Shown here piece by piece: positions 1 through 11,891 of a stretch of DNA of 64,000 bases. This DNA is from Colias croceus (taxonomy: Eukaryota; Arthropoda; Insecta; Lepidoptera; Pieridae). Each line of letters starts with the position of its first letter. Position 1 is the first letter of the stretch. The stretch spans positions 2,244,501 through 2,308,500 of the forward strand of contig NC_059556.1 of NCBI RefSeq assembly GCF_905220415.1. Reading direction: 5' to 3'. A program made the translations under genes and the position numbers. The notes below the pieces were generated by a model. That model made no database searches. It was not told where the DNA came from and saw only the letters and a program-made list of their open reading frames with translations.

Positions 1-6
1 AACGTG

Positions 7-382
7 TAAGCAACTATTAAATTTCAAGGTCAAATGTCACAAAAATCGGTTGTATGCGCTTTCTTTGGAAATATCTCATTTCTTATGGGTTTTTTGCTAT
101 TTGTATTTATTATCAATATTGTAGAATATAAAATTCACTACAAATTTTTTCAAAAAAAAAATTGTATACGGTGAAGTGATGCTGTGACCGCGCGCTCTCC
201 ACCCTCTATCTCGAAAACGATTCACCGTATAAAAAAAATTTTTAAACAAAATTTGTAGAGAATTTTGTATTCTACAATATTGATAACAAATACAAATAGC
301 AAAAAACCCACAGGAAATGAGATATTTCCAAAGAAAGCGCATACAACCGATTTTTGTGACCTTGAAATTAAATAGTTGCTTA
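7..382. repeat. Foldback (long inverted repeat) element
   Basis: The arms 7-175 and 221-382 are near-perfect reverse complements around a 45-bp GC-richer spacer (176-220). Both arms carry the same run from TAAGCAACTATT at the outside to TACGGTGAA at the inside, with a few mismatches and short indels. It does not code: the 105-codon reading frame on the minus strand simply runs through the palindrome. This is a non-autonomous foldback or MITE-like element whose outer limits and target duplication are unclear because the window starts here. Confidence 0.85.
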
Positions 383-606
383 GACCCTACCATATTATGT
401 AGGTTTTGAGACAACTTTTAGGGTGTCAATATATAACTATTTACGTTTTACTACTATTTACATATTTATTTACATTGTGATCTAACAAAAGACTTGCAAT
501 GTGATGACCAATAAAAGAATTTGCAGCACAAAAATGGAGAAAGGTTAATTTCTAAATTATTATTTAAATAACATAACTGTCAGATTCTTTTACTAATTTA
601 TAATAA

Positions 607-789
607 ACTAGTGGTCTGCCCCGGCTTCGCCCGTGGTCCATATTTTGCAATAAAAGGTAGCCTTTGTCCTTTCTCGGGTATCAAAATATCTCTATACCAA
701 ATTTCATGCAAATTGGTTCTGTAGTTTAGGCGTGATTGAGTAACAGACAGACAGACAGAGTTACTTTCGCATTTATAATATTAGTATGG
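607..789 (+). repeat. SINE-like interspersed repeat
   Basis: Begins ACTAGTGGTCTGCCCCGGCTTCGCCCG and ends with ATTTATAATATTAGTATGGAT after a CAGACAGACAG run. These are the head and tail of the lepidopteran SINE-like copies that recur throughout the window. Confidence 0.75.
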
Positions 790-822
790 ATGAATAACAT
801 TATTTTATTATTTTTTTATTAT

Positions 823-1392
823 CTAAATATGTATAAAAAAATTACGTGTTAGGTACTTTGTTTGTCCGCGATAGACTCCTGAATTAATAAAACGATTTAA
901 AATCAAATTTGAATATGTTAAAATAACAAAATTGAGAAAGTAAGTATTAAGAAAATATGAACATTTCCAAAAAAAAAGGCCCCTGGGTAGTTTCAGCCCA
1001 GGGCCCCACAAGTTCACGGTCCGGCCCTGGGTAAAGAGGTAGTTTAAGACGTGAGAGAGGTCCTGTATATAGGTTTTATCCCGAAAAGCCTACTAGTATA
1101 TAATAAAAGCTAGTCGTATGTATTCAGTATTATATTAATAGTACTTTACAATACAATACAACACAAAAAGATTTATTTCAACCAAAAAATACACAATATA
1201 AAATCAAATAATACAATAAAGGAAATAACAATAATAGAACATAATATAATAATAAACAATAATATAGGTACCTACAACAAGTTTAAAACAACAAGAACAA
1301 CAAGTGTGTGTGTGTGCGTATTGGCTGCAAATAGGCCCTGGCTTACGAAGTAACTATTCTCTAATCTGTGCCCTGGCTCTGCATAATGTTAC
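823..1392. other. Gene-free stretch
   Basis: AT-rich sequence with a short GC patch near 980-1,030 and a poly-purine stretch. No supported gene or recognisable element. Confidence 0.5.
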
Positions 1393-1453
1393 ACTGCCCA
1401 CCAGAGACTAAAGAGCAGTAACAGCCCTTTTGTGATTTTTCGTTTTATTAGTG

Positions 1454-1782
1454 ACTAGCTTCCGCCCGCGACTCCGTCCGCGCGGATGTCGGTCTTCGCG
1501 TGGATGGTTATTTCTCCATTTTGAGTACCTCTGTCAATAACATCTTATAAATATCTATTGGACCCAATTCCCAAATACGGCTAGGCCTATAATAATACGC
1601 AACGTGTGTTCGCGGTTCTACGGAACAAAGTCTATGGATAAAACTGAAAAATTAAGATTAATTTTTTTCTACGTATTTTTCCAGGATAAAAAGTATCCTA
1701 TTTTACGCCCAGGATAATAAGGTATAATTATACCAAGTTTCATCGAAATCGAACCGATAGTTTTCACGTGATGCCTTCACAT

Positions 1783-1835
<53 letters not shown>

Positions 1836-1955
1836 AATTTTTTAATCACATATTTGGGTTTGGTATTGATCCAGTAACACCCCCTGCTATTTATTTTTTC
1901 AATATTTTCAATGTACAGAATTGACCCTTCTACAGATTTATTATATGTATAGATT
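1454..1955 (+). repeat. Long SINE-like repeat, copy 1 of 3
   Basis: Starts ACTAGCTTCCGCCCGCGACTCCGTCCGCG and ends with the TTCAATGTACAGAATTGACC...CTACAGATTTATTATATGTATAGAT tail. The same family occurs at 34,428-35,170 (minus) and 53,871-54,184 (plus). A CAGA microsatellite lies inside at about 1,785-1,833. Inserted in the 1,393-3,711 element. Confidence 0.8.
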
Positions 1956-2754
1956 CTGAAAGCGGGTTTCTTAAGCTTTCTATTGAATTAACTTACTTAT
2001 TTCTAAGACTGAAAAGAATTTCAAAGAATGGTTTTTATTTAACAGTTTTCACTTACTGCAAACGAAAAAAATTAACAATTTGGCGTGATTTCCCAACTAA
2101 AATACAGTATAAATTATACTGCAGATTAAATTTTAAGGTTTCATATCTAAAATGCAGTAAGCAATATAATTTTACAGTTCTTTAGATAGTTTTATATTTC
2201 TGGAAAAAAATTAATACGCAGTAAAATTTACCGCCATACAAGCTATTTTTACTGCAAATTAAGAAAATACAATTTATTGTCACGAACTCCCAACTAAAAT
2301 GCAGTAAAATCAAAGCTTGTCGCATTTTAGTTGTGAATACTTAACATTCTTTTATCATTATAAACTGACTAACACGCAGTAAAATACAGCATTACTGCAG
2401 ATTAGTTTGGATAGCATAATGACACAGATATGATTATTCCTAGCCAAGAAGCTTATATCTTATACACATATAAGCTTCTTGTTCCTAGCTAAAGTGCAGT
2501 TAATGTTATTTTATTGTTAAACATAAAGATACATTATGTTATATATGTTAATTGTTAATATTAAGAGAAAACTGTCAAAGGAGGTTGTGCATTCTGCGCA
2601 GGGTCCTTTATTAATTAGATGTTTTTTTTTTTTTTTGATATGTAAATTTTACATAAGTGAGTTGAATTATTGTGATTAAATAATAAGAAATAAACGGTCT
2701 TTAAAATGTGAACTAGCTATTTTTCTTACTGCACTAGTAAATTGAACACTTTTT

Positions 2755-3332
2755 AGGGTTCCGTAGCCAAAATGGCAAAAACGGAACCCTTATAGTTTCT
2801 TCATGTCCGTCTGTCCGTCTGTCCGTCTGTCCGTCTGTCACAGCCGATTTACTCGGAAACTATAAGTACTACAGTGATGAAATTTGATGGGAATATGTGT
2901 TGTATGAACCGCTACAAAAATATGACACTAAATAGTAAAAAAAAGAATTGGGGGTGGGGCCCCCCATACATGTAACTGAGGGATGAAATTTTTTTTTTCG
3001 ATGTACATACCCGTGTGGGGTATCAATGGAAAGGTCTTTTAAAATGATATAAAGTTTTCTAAAAAACATTTTTCTTAAAGTGAACGGTTTTTGAGATATC
3101 AGCTCTCAAAGTCGTAAAAAGTATGTCCCCCCCCTCTATTTTTATAACTACGGGGTATAAAATTCTAAAAAAAATAGAGGTGATGCATGCTAATTAACTC
3201 TTTCAACGATTTTTGGTTTGATCAAAGTATCTCTTATAGTTTTTGAGATAGGTTGATTTAACTGTAATTTATTATATTTGCTGCTACGGAACCCTTTGTG
3301 CGCGAGCCCGACGCGCACTTGGCCGGTTTTTA
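2755..3332 (+). repeat. Interspersed repeat with GGTTCCGTA head and GGCCGGTTTTT tail
   Basis: Opens with AGGGTTCCGTAGCCAAAATGG, has a (GTCCGTCT)n run near 2,805-2,840, and closes with GACGCGCACTTGGCCGGTTTTT. This is a very common lepidopteran interspersed repeat (recalled from general knowledge, not searched). It sits within the 1,393-3,711 element. Confidence 0.8.
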
Positions 3333-4161
3333 TTTCTTAAAAAACTAACTAAAATGCAGTATTTTTTTGACCTTACTGCATGTTAGTTGGGTTTCTTGAC
3401 AAAATAACTGATCCAAACGCAGTAATAGGGCTTTTTGCTGCATTTTACTAAGTTTAAAATGGTATTTTTTACAAAAAAGGCTATGCAGTAATAGGCACCA
3501 AAAAGAATAAATGGCCATAATAAATTCAGTTATTAAGATATATTTTTTTTTATTGCTTTAACGTGTGAACCTATGCCTTTACAACCTTTCTGCATTCAAA
3601 TTTTTTTGCTTATCATTCTGTTGATTTTTTAAAATCAATTCTTAACTTTAAATGCGTTTTACTCGAAATCGTGATTTTGCTGTTACTGCACTTTAGTGTA
3701 TGGTGGGCAGTACATAGGTACCTTCTTTTTTCCTATTGTTCTTATTTTTTGTTTCTGTGTGATAATCACTTTAAAATCATATTTCAAGTTATAATGATAC
3801 CTAATATTTATTTAAAAAGCCAATTCGTGCACGTATTTTAATTAATAAAATAATTCAACCCCACATTCCCAGTTCCCACCCTTTGACCTTTCACTAGTTT
3901 TCTTCTTTAAAATTAAAATTTAATCGATGTGAATCGATTCCTATTAACTCGATAAACATCAACAATCATAAGCTTGCTGTATAAATTTTCTACATATTCT
4001 GTACAGAAAAAAAGAAATACTTTTTCTAATTGCCATCTGTCATTGTCAAACGTCACTTTTGTGTTTGGTGCTTGTGACTTAGCGTTTGTGTTGATTTTAT
4101 TTTTGTTTTTCATTATTTTCAAACTAAATACTAATGGTTTGGTACGTTATTACACATTAGG

Positions 4162-7100
4162 ATGACAATGGAAAGAAGAATAAAACTAAAAACATTAAAC
4201 AGTCATATTACGTGTAAGATTTGCCGCGGCTACTTCATTGACGCGACCACAGTTACTGAGTGTCTTCATACGTGTAAGTATTATTATTATTATGCATTGC
4301 TAAGGTTTAAAAAGGTATAATGTAAGCAATAGAGCAGGTGGAAGATATTTCATTTCATAGTATAAAATATATAGATATTTCATACCTAGTTTTTTATCTG
4401 ACTTTAAGATAACCTTGTATTCAATGGTATATGGCAAGACAGTACTTCTAACTTAGGCCTATAAGCAATTTGGAGTGTTATGTTTAGACAGTTAGTTGTA
4501 CTACCTAAGTGGACTACTAAGTAAATAGATTAAAATATATCATGAAATTTATCTACTGTATGTAAAGGTGTCAAAAAAGTATATAAATTTTATAAGAAAG
4601 TATGTAAAAACAAATAAAACATACCATAAAGAGGAGGGGTTCAGTATGAAGAAAATATTAAGGGAAAAATATCTTACAAAACAGAATGAATAAGTAATTC
4701 TTTTATAGGGCAAATTTGGCATTGTAAACTGTGTGTGTGCATAAGTATTTTTATAGAGTATATATATGTTATTCTAGTACATTAGCTACAACACAAACAA
4801 ATCTCATCAAAATTTGTTATGTATGAAAGTGTACCTATATTCATTCTTAAAACTTTCATGTTTATTATAAAACAACTAGCTGTACGACATGTTTTCACTT
4901 GCGGCCAAAACTGAGGGCACATCAAATGTTATTTTGATGTATAACCTATATTCCTATGAATGTATATTTTTCGTAAAAGAGTAATAAGCATACATTCGTC
5001 CTCACAAACTTCACATTTATAATTATAGTGGAATACTCTCCAATATTTGGCCAGGCTGAACGTAAACTATTCACACACAAGATTGTCTGAGCCAAATTTC
5101 ATCAAAATTGGTCCTGTAGGTGTAGTTTATGCGTGAAAACCATACATACATACACAATTACAAACCTTTCCTCTTTATAATATTAGTATAGATTAATATA
5201 ATATTATTTACATTCCAGTCTGCAAGAGCTGTCTAGTGAAGCACTTAGAAGAGAACAACACGTGTCCAACATGCAACATAGTGATACATCAGTCCCACCC
5301 GCTGCAATACATAAGCTTCGACAGGACGATGCAGGATATTGTGTACAAGCTTGTACCCGATCTGCAGGACAGTGAGTATGATTGTATCGTGTGGTTTTGG
5401 TAGTGTAGGTGAAAGAAGGGAAGGAAAGGTTGACAAGCAATGGTGGTTTAAGTATTTAAGATTCTTTTAAGCAATGAAAATAAGCAAATAAATATGAAAA
5501 AGCAAACTTTTTAAATAAATTATCCGTATACCATAAGCCAATACACTTTTTTATGACATTTTTAAAAGTGTTTATACACATAATAATATTAAGAAAAGAT
5601 GAAAAATTCTCCCATATGAATTTTTGAAGATTACTCATGTAGGATTATGTTCAAATAGAAAAAAACTATCAACGGAAAGATACAAAAATACTTAACACGT
5701 GACAATTGATGAAGCTGGAAGTTTTTACTTGAAAAAAAAAAAAGGGTTTTCTGTAAAGTCGGTTTACTGACGATAGTAGAACGTGACAACGCCGCATGAG
5801 TCATGTTTTTTCGTGCGTGCATCCGGCTCTATCGAATTATAAGACGTTGTCACGTCAAAAAAAATCTACTACAGACCGCAATTTTCAGATGAAATAAAGC
5901 GTGAGCGTGATTTCTACCGCGCCCGCGGGTTACCGTGTCCCAAGGATGCAGCGCTTGCCGCGGATAAGCCCGGCGGTGGGGATGAGCCCGAACAGCAGGA
6001 TAATAGCGACTGTCATAGGAAGGATGAGCAAGTATGTATTTTAATGTTATGTGTTTGATGATGCAAAAAAATGGGGATTGTTTGTAATAATAGGATAAAA
6101 AGAAATTGACAGAACATTGGTATAGATGAATTTATGATAGCAGTCGATTTGTGGGAATCTTTTTTAACTTGTTTTGATGTGCGTTGATAAATGATAAAGG
6201 AAGTTCTTTTTTTGTATAGCAAACTGATAACTGTAAAGGCACTATTCTAACTTAATAATTCACATGCAGAAAGTGTATGGTATATAATTCTAATATTACT
6301 AGCTTACCGCCCGCGGCTTCGCCCGCTTTTTCTAAAACGATTTGAGATTTAAACTATCCTATCTCTCAAGTTGGATCGAACTGCACATGGTGTGCGAATT
6401 TTATTATAATCGGTTAAGTGGTTTAGGAGTCCATTGAGGACAAACATTGTGACACGAGATTTATATATATTAAGAGATTTGCATATATGCATTTGTACCT
6501 AATAAATTAATGTTTACTAAAATGTGTAGAGAACATTGTTTAAATAGTATAATAATGTTACAGGTGAATGTTTGTTTGGAATGCATATCAACATCGCTCC
6601 GAACGCTAAAGCGTAGTTTCATTCGATGCTCAGCACAGGCCACCATCACGCACCTCAAGAAGTTTGTAGCTAAGAAAGTGTTGAACGGAATAGACAAATA
6701 TAGAGAAGTGAGTATTTTTTAGTGTTTATGGTATTAAAAATGTATTTATATAAACTTTATAATTGTCTTTTGGTTGTAGGATTGTTATGTAATTTCTACT
6801 TGTCTATGGCAATCAAAAAGTAAAATTTGAACTAACTTGTGGTACTGCAAAATATTTGTTTGCTAAAGTTTATCTGCATAATTTTAGTAGTAGGATTTTT
6901 TTAAACATTGATCACAGAAAGCTTCTCAAATGGCCCTTATATTGTAACTAACTTACAATTTAATTAAATAATAAATCAAAATTCAATATTTGTATTAACC
7001 ATAACAATATTCCTTGATATCACAGTTGACAGATATATACTACGTACATACAGTTAGGAAACTAAGCCCCTGTGATGAAATTATGACGTATAGCTATAGG

Positions 7101-8447
7101 GCTGTTACCTTTTTGATATTTAACCGACTTCAAAAATGGAGGAGGTTATCAATTCGGCCTGTATATTTCTGTTTGCTTTTTTTCACAGTTGACTTTGTGG
7201 TAATTTTGAGATTAAAACCTGTTAAAATTAAAAAATGGTGTAGCCTAAATATGAATTTACAAGAAGAAACAATCTCAATAAAATATATACCTTGTAAAAG
7301 TAAATAGGTACGTTTTTTTCAGTGCTATATTTCGAAATCTTGTCTTTTTTGGACGCCGAAGGCTATTTTAATGTAGGTACCTACCTAAATTATTTATAAT
7401 GCTTGATATTTGTATGATACATATAAGTATTCAATAATTATTTTAAACCAGAATTAACAATACTTGTATGTAGGTATACCTACTAAATTATTTTTAAAAC
7501 GATAAATTAAATTAAATTAAAAAACACAAAATATGCAAAAATAAATTAAAATTATTATTATACGAACATAGAACCTCCTTTTATATAACCTTTTTGTTTT
7601 AGGATGAAAAAGAAAATAGTTTGACAGGCTTAGTGCTTGACAAAGTGGTAAAGTCACGTATCGATAAAAATACAATAATTATTATAATATCTATCTTTTT
7701 CTTCCCTAATATTTACGTAATTATGCACATAAATTTTTAACAAGATTTTTTAAGGTTTCCATTTTTTAGATTTTCGTGCTCTTCTAGATTGCGTAAAAAA
7801 TAGATGCGGTCTTTAAACAGACTGGACTCCTAATAGGTACTATTTGTAGCTATCATTTTAGTAGAAAATATGTCAACATAATTTAAAACTCATACTGCCA
7901 TATCTATAGAAATTAAAAAATAGTCTCTTTTAACTTGTAGTCAGATACGATACAGATATATATTTATTGAAAGGGCTACAAACTGAAACAATCGATATTT
8001 ATTTAATGTGAAATGACATCACTTTAAACTTTTTTCCATACTATATTCAAAATCTGTGGATGTGTCACCCGCTACTATCGATCCCCCTCAATACCCTCGA
8101 AAACACGCTTTATGGGGGGGGAGCCATTTCGAACATTTTGTATGAAGTTTCCTTACTGTATGTATCTGTATATTGTGTTGATATATATAAAGCATATCAT
8201 GATCACTGATGCGCTACGCGGGCGAAGATGCGGGAAGCTACTAGTTATTTATTATACATAGTCAAACCTCTATACAACTTCTTTTAATTATTACTAATAT
8301 TATAAAAAATATTTATTTCAGATTGACATACTATGCAATGACGAATTACTAGGCAAGGATCATACATTGAAATTCGTTTACGTGACTCGGTGGAGGTTCA
8401 GGGATCCCCCGCTACGGTTACAATATAGACCCAAGATTGACATATAA
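4162..8447 (+). CDS. Pcgf3: Polycomb group RING finger protein 3 homologue (l(3)73Ah type), five exons
   Basis: Coding exons 4162-4273, 5219-5371, 5889-6031, 6564-6707 and 8322-8447, all with GT/AG borders and matching phases, give 225 aa, close to the size I recall for fly l(3)73Ah. Residues 18-56 form a C3HC4 RING (C18, C21, C34, H36, C39, C42, C53, C56) with the family sequence ITCKICRGYFIDATTVTECL. Residues 137-225, from VNVCLECIS to the end, match the C-terminal RAWUL ubiquitin-like region, including ITHLKKFVAKKVLNGIDKY and TRWRFRDPPLRLQ. Known role of the family: partner of RING1/Sce in variant PRC1, which monoubiquitinates histone H2A in the nucleus. The stretch around residues 100-136 is the variable linker. 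MTM at the start offers two ATGs; homologues begin at MERR, so translation from the second (4168) is possible. Intron 1 holds a SINE-like copy. Confidence 0.95.
4873..5195 (+). repeat. SINE-like repeat in Pcgf3 intron 1
   Basis: ACTAGCTGTACGACATG head and a TTTATAATATTAGTATAGATT tail, with the CCTGTAGG..TTATGCGTGAAAACCATACATACAT tract typical of the family. Confidence 0.7.
6298..6478 (+). repeat. SINE-like repeat in Pcgf3 intron 3
   Basis: ACTAGCTTACCGCCCGCGGC head, tail GTGACACGAGATTTATATATATT. A closely similar copy lies in reverse orientation at 26,560-26,733. Confidence 0.8.
6708..8321 (+). other. Pcgf3 intron 4 (1.6 kb)
   Basis: AT-rich intron. It contains a fragment of the AACCGACTTCAAA repeat at about 7,121-7,200 and a G8 run near 8,114. 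The 97-codon reading frame at 7,014-7,307 includes this repeat and does not look like a protein. Confidence 0.6.
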
Positions 8448-8463
8448 TTTATTATTTCTTGTG

Positions 8464-8728
8464 ATTAAAGATGAATAATTTTTATTTAACAGTTCCATAG
8501 ACTATAGACTAAAGAGCAGCTTTGTTTATACCGGGTGTATATATAATCTATGTACATATCAAATTTCAACCATTTCTGTTTAGTAGTGTTTGGTTAAAAG
8601 ACTTATATTTTCACATCTCATGCAAATTTTTATGTGCAATTTGTAGTTAGTGTAATGACAATAATCAAGTAAAATCTGAATACATATTTATACATTACAA
8701 TTTCGTAAAACAGTATAATATCAATAAA
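8464..8728 (+). terminator. Candidate poly(A) signals of Pcgf3
   Basis: ATTAAA at 8464-8469, 17 bp after the stop codon, and AATAAA at 8723-8728. The second fits a 3' UTR of about 300 bp. Confidence 0.45.
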
Positions 8729-8729
8729 A

Positions 8730-11560
8730 ATTACATTTAAATTATATAATTTTCAAAGTTTTCATTTTGTGGAAAGATGTATGAAAATAATGGAGTGATA
8801 ATGGGGACCAGAAGGTAGTTATGTTATCACGAAAGTATTTTATGTTGTAAGCATTAAATGAAGGAATTTGTTCAATTATATTTTCACCTTAAAATCAGAA
8901 TTAATTTATGAAATAGAACATTTCATAAATTAATTTCGATGTATGAGGCAAAGGCGCATTTAAATTAACTATTTAGTATTTACTACCTATATAATTTAAA
9001 TATTAAAAAAAAAAAAATACTTCACTATTATGTTTTAGGTAGTAAGTTTGTAAAATGTATACTTTGTAAAGAACAAAATAACATTTTATTATTCTTCATC
9101 TTTAATCATACAGATAATCTCAGCTGTAACATTGTGCTTATAGATAACAAGTATTATAATGTTTATTTGGAGATTTTGTTAGTGACATAGCGGCTAATTT
9201 ATTTAATAAAAAATATGTATACATACTCACAAACATTTTGTAGATTAACTACAAAAACGGGTAAGTTTCCTTGCAAAATTGGTGTAAATAAGCACATTAC
9301 AAATAAAAAATTGACAAAAAAAATAAAGATTGTAACAAGTTTGTTTATTGATGATGAAAACATTTTGTTTAATGATGATGAAAACATTTCTGAAACTTTA
9401 TTTTTTTTTTTTGGAAGGATTGATTCCATTCCTATTAAAATAATAAAGGAGAATGCCCATGAAAGTATGGACCACAGTATAGTGTTGCGTCAATGCCAGA
9501 GTGGTTTTGAAGGGTGCTTCGATATTCAACAGATTTTTACCAATTGATTTTTTTGTGATAAAAACAGGGGTTTTCAAGATATTGAGAAAAATGTGAATTA
9601 ACCTCAAAACTTAAATAAACCCGATTTAGTTAGGTTTATGTGTGATTTAGGTAGTATTTTATCGTCTGAAGGTTATTTTTCGTTTAACATATTTAATCTA
9701 TGCGTAGAGCTTATGCTTTCAGACAAAGTCTATCTGTTCATCGGTAGGCACCAGAAATCTTCCGGGACGGATTTCAAGAAAACCTAAATATATATTTAAA
9801 AAATGCCAATAGAGTTTTTATTCGGTTTACATATTATTGTTGTTGTTGTTTGAATCATTTTTTCACTACATATTCGAAGAAAGAAACAAATAAGAAATAA
9901 CTGGTTACCTACCAAGCTACCTATGTCATAATAATATTTTTTTATATAATATATTTAATATTTATATTATTTTACTTCACTATCTATGTTAAAACAACCT
10001 ACAGTGTATAAACAATACCTTACAGAGTGATTTTATGTTAATTGATTTTTTTGTAATTCAATGAAAACAATAATCGATAGATATTAATACATTTAGCTAT
10101 TTACCATAGTAAATGTCATTATAGTTGCTCGGTTACCGTGGTAACCGGTAATGGATACTAAATCTATGGTAACGGATCTAAACAATTACATGTCTTATTA
10201 GATTTTAAAAAACATTCCCTGATCAAAATATAATATTTTCCGATAGTAAGAAGGCCTCTAAATTGCCGAGATTTTTTTTAATAGTAGGTATTGTTATCTT
10301 GATGCATGTGAAAAACCTGTACCAAAAAATTAAATGTAAACGGTAATGGACACTAAATCTATAATAACGGATCTAAACAATTACATGTCTTATTAGATTT
10401 TACAAAACATTCCCTGTTCAAAATATATTTTCCGATGGTAAGAAGTCCTCTAAATTGCCGAGATTTTTTTTAATAGTATTGTTGTCTTGATGCATGAGAA
10501 AAACCAGTACCAAAAATGGGCATTCTCCTTTACCTAAATAGCGTATAGATTAATTTAATTTAGCAGAATGTCACTTAGGTGTTAATTTTTAGTTAATTTT
10601 TAATGTAATGATAGTTCAATGTCCATTCAAAAAATAAATGTCTGTATATTCTTATGAATTATAGTGTTTATGGTATTAGTGATATAAGAAAATCACTTTT
10701 ACCATACACACTAATCCTAGTGTATAAAGAATATTTTATACCTACTCTAATATATTATAGAAAACGTCACTTATTCATACTTTTTCTTTTATTCACTTAA
10801 TTAATAATATTCTGTGTTCATTTTTTCACATTGCAACACTTTGTTTTACTTTTGTTATTTTGTTTTAGTTATTTTAATTCAGTTATTAGTCTGTGTTTAG
10901 ATTCATAATTATTAACATTATATTTAGTTAGATTGTTAAGTAAACAAAACAAATTTATTTAAATATTAAATACAATTTATGTAAAATATATTATTTCAAT
11001 ACTATATTGCGTTTTAATATTTTTCAAAACACCTCTATTTTCCTAGAAAATGAAGTGTATCTTTTTATTACTTTCTTGCTACATCTTGTAAAATTAAAAT
11101 AGAAAATAGAGGGACTGCTAATATGTATATAAGGGAAGACAAATGCTTTTATCTCATGTTATTGCTTTGATTGAACTGATTTTTTTATTTTAATCCCTAT
11201 TCCGTAATTTCAAACTAATTAATTAATCATTCAATCCATCCTAGAATACCTAGATATTAGATTACCGAAGTCAGTAAAACTAAGAATTAATTCATTTTTT
11301 TAAATATATAAAACAGCGCTTGGAATTTTTTTCTGTTCCTAATATGTTTATATTATGTAACTAGGTACGTCAATCAAAACAAAAAAACTTGCCCATATTT
11401 TGACGACATTCATTTATATTGTGATTGTCTTCACGAGCGGAGCTGGGTGTGGTAACTGGAAAGATAGTTATTAAAATACCCAGTTATAAAAATTAGTTTC
11501 AGAGTATAAACTATTCGATGTTTTATTCGAATAGAAAATCGATATCGATATGTAATCTGT
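8730..11560. other. Gene-poor spacer between Pcgf3 and the R3H gene
   Basis: AT-rich. The overlapping reading frames at 9,199-9,607 on both strands have no recognisable domain and are rich in simple K/I/N/F runs. The stretch holds a tandem duplication (10,145-10,517) and a 17-bp inverted pair (near 9,448 and 10,516), reported separately. No gene supported. Confidence 0.6.
10145..10517. repeat. Tandem duplication, two copies of about 196 bp
   Basis: Copy 1 at 10,145-10,340 and copy 2 at 10,341-10,517 both run from CGGTAATGGAYACTAAATCT to CCWGTACCAAAAA. They differ by scattered substitutions and small deletions in copy 2, so the duplication is not recent. A palindrome GGTTACCGTGGTAACC lies just before copy 1. 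Confidence 0.85.
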
Positions 11561-11763
11561 GCGACTTTGACATTAACTTCTATTTATCTGTGCAAAAGTA
11601 AAGCGATTATAATCTGTGTACGAAATTGTTTTTTATTTTTAATCTTTGTTGTGAGATTTTTGCAAATTGCATGTGTTTGTGACTATTGTGATTGCAAAAC
11701 GAAAATGGACGGCTATTAATATTTTTGTTGCACGTGAAGTTAGTATTTTTAATTTTATATTAG

Positions 11764-11891
11764 TTTATCATAATCGCCGTCAAACTGGGTGCCAAAACGG
11801 TGGAAAGGTTTTTGAACCTAGCTGACGACAATTTTATTGAAGATGTCAGCGAAGACTTGAAATGTTTTCTAGCCGAAAAAAAAATTGACAG
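11764..11891 (+). CDS. R3HCC1-like exon 1 as seen (partial)
   Basis: Encodes LGAKTVERFLNLADDNF then IEDVSEDLKCFLAEKK, ending in a GTACAA donor in phase 2. The frame is open only back to a TAG at 11761-11763, which is also a possible splice acceptor (TTTTATATTAG). The nearest ATG with good context (11,705) reads MDGY and stops, and is in another frame. The true start is unknown. Confidence 0.65.

Larger units (their letters stand above)
1393..3711. mobile_element. 2.3-kb element with terminal inverted repeats and subterminal ACTAAAATGCAGTAA repeats
   Basis: The left end reads ACTGCCCACC followed by ACTAAAGAGCAGTAACAG. The right end is its reverse complement (CTGTTACTGCACTTTAGTG ... GGTGGGCAGT). 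Between them, a 10-15 bp motif close to ACTAAAATGCAGTAA recurs at least ten times in both orientations (for example near 2,098, 2,147, 2,291, 2,370, 2,391, 2,486, 3,347, 3,373, 3,415, 3,440 and 3,483), the layout of subterminal transposase-binding repeats. No transposase reading frame was seen, so it is probably non-autonomous. Two other repeats have inserted (1,454-1,955 and 2,755-3,332). The dinucleotide AC flanks both ends, but a target duplication cannot be fixed. Confidence 0.7.

Noticed and set aside
9199..9607. 76-110 codon frames on both strands
   Set aside because: No domain, simple K/I/N/F composition, no splice or promoter support.
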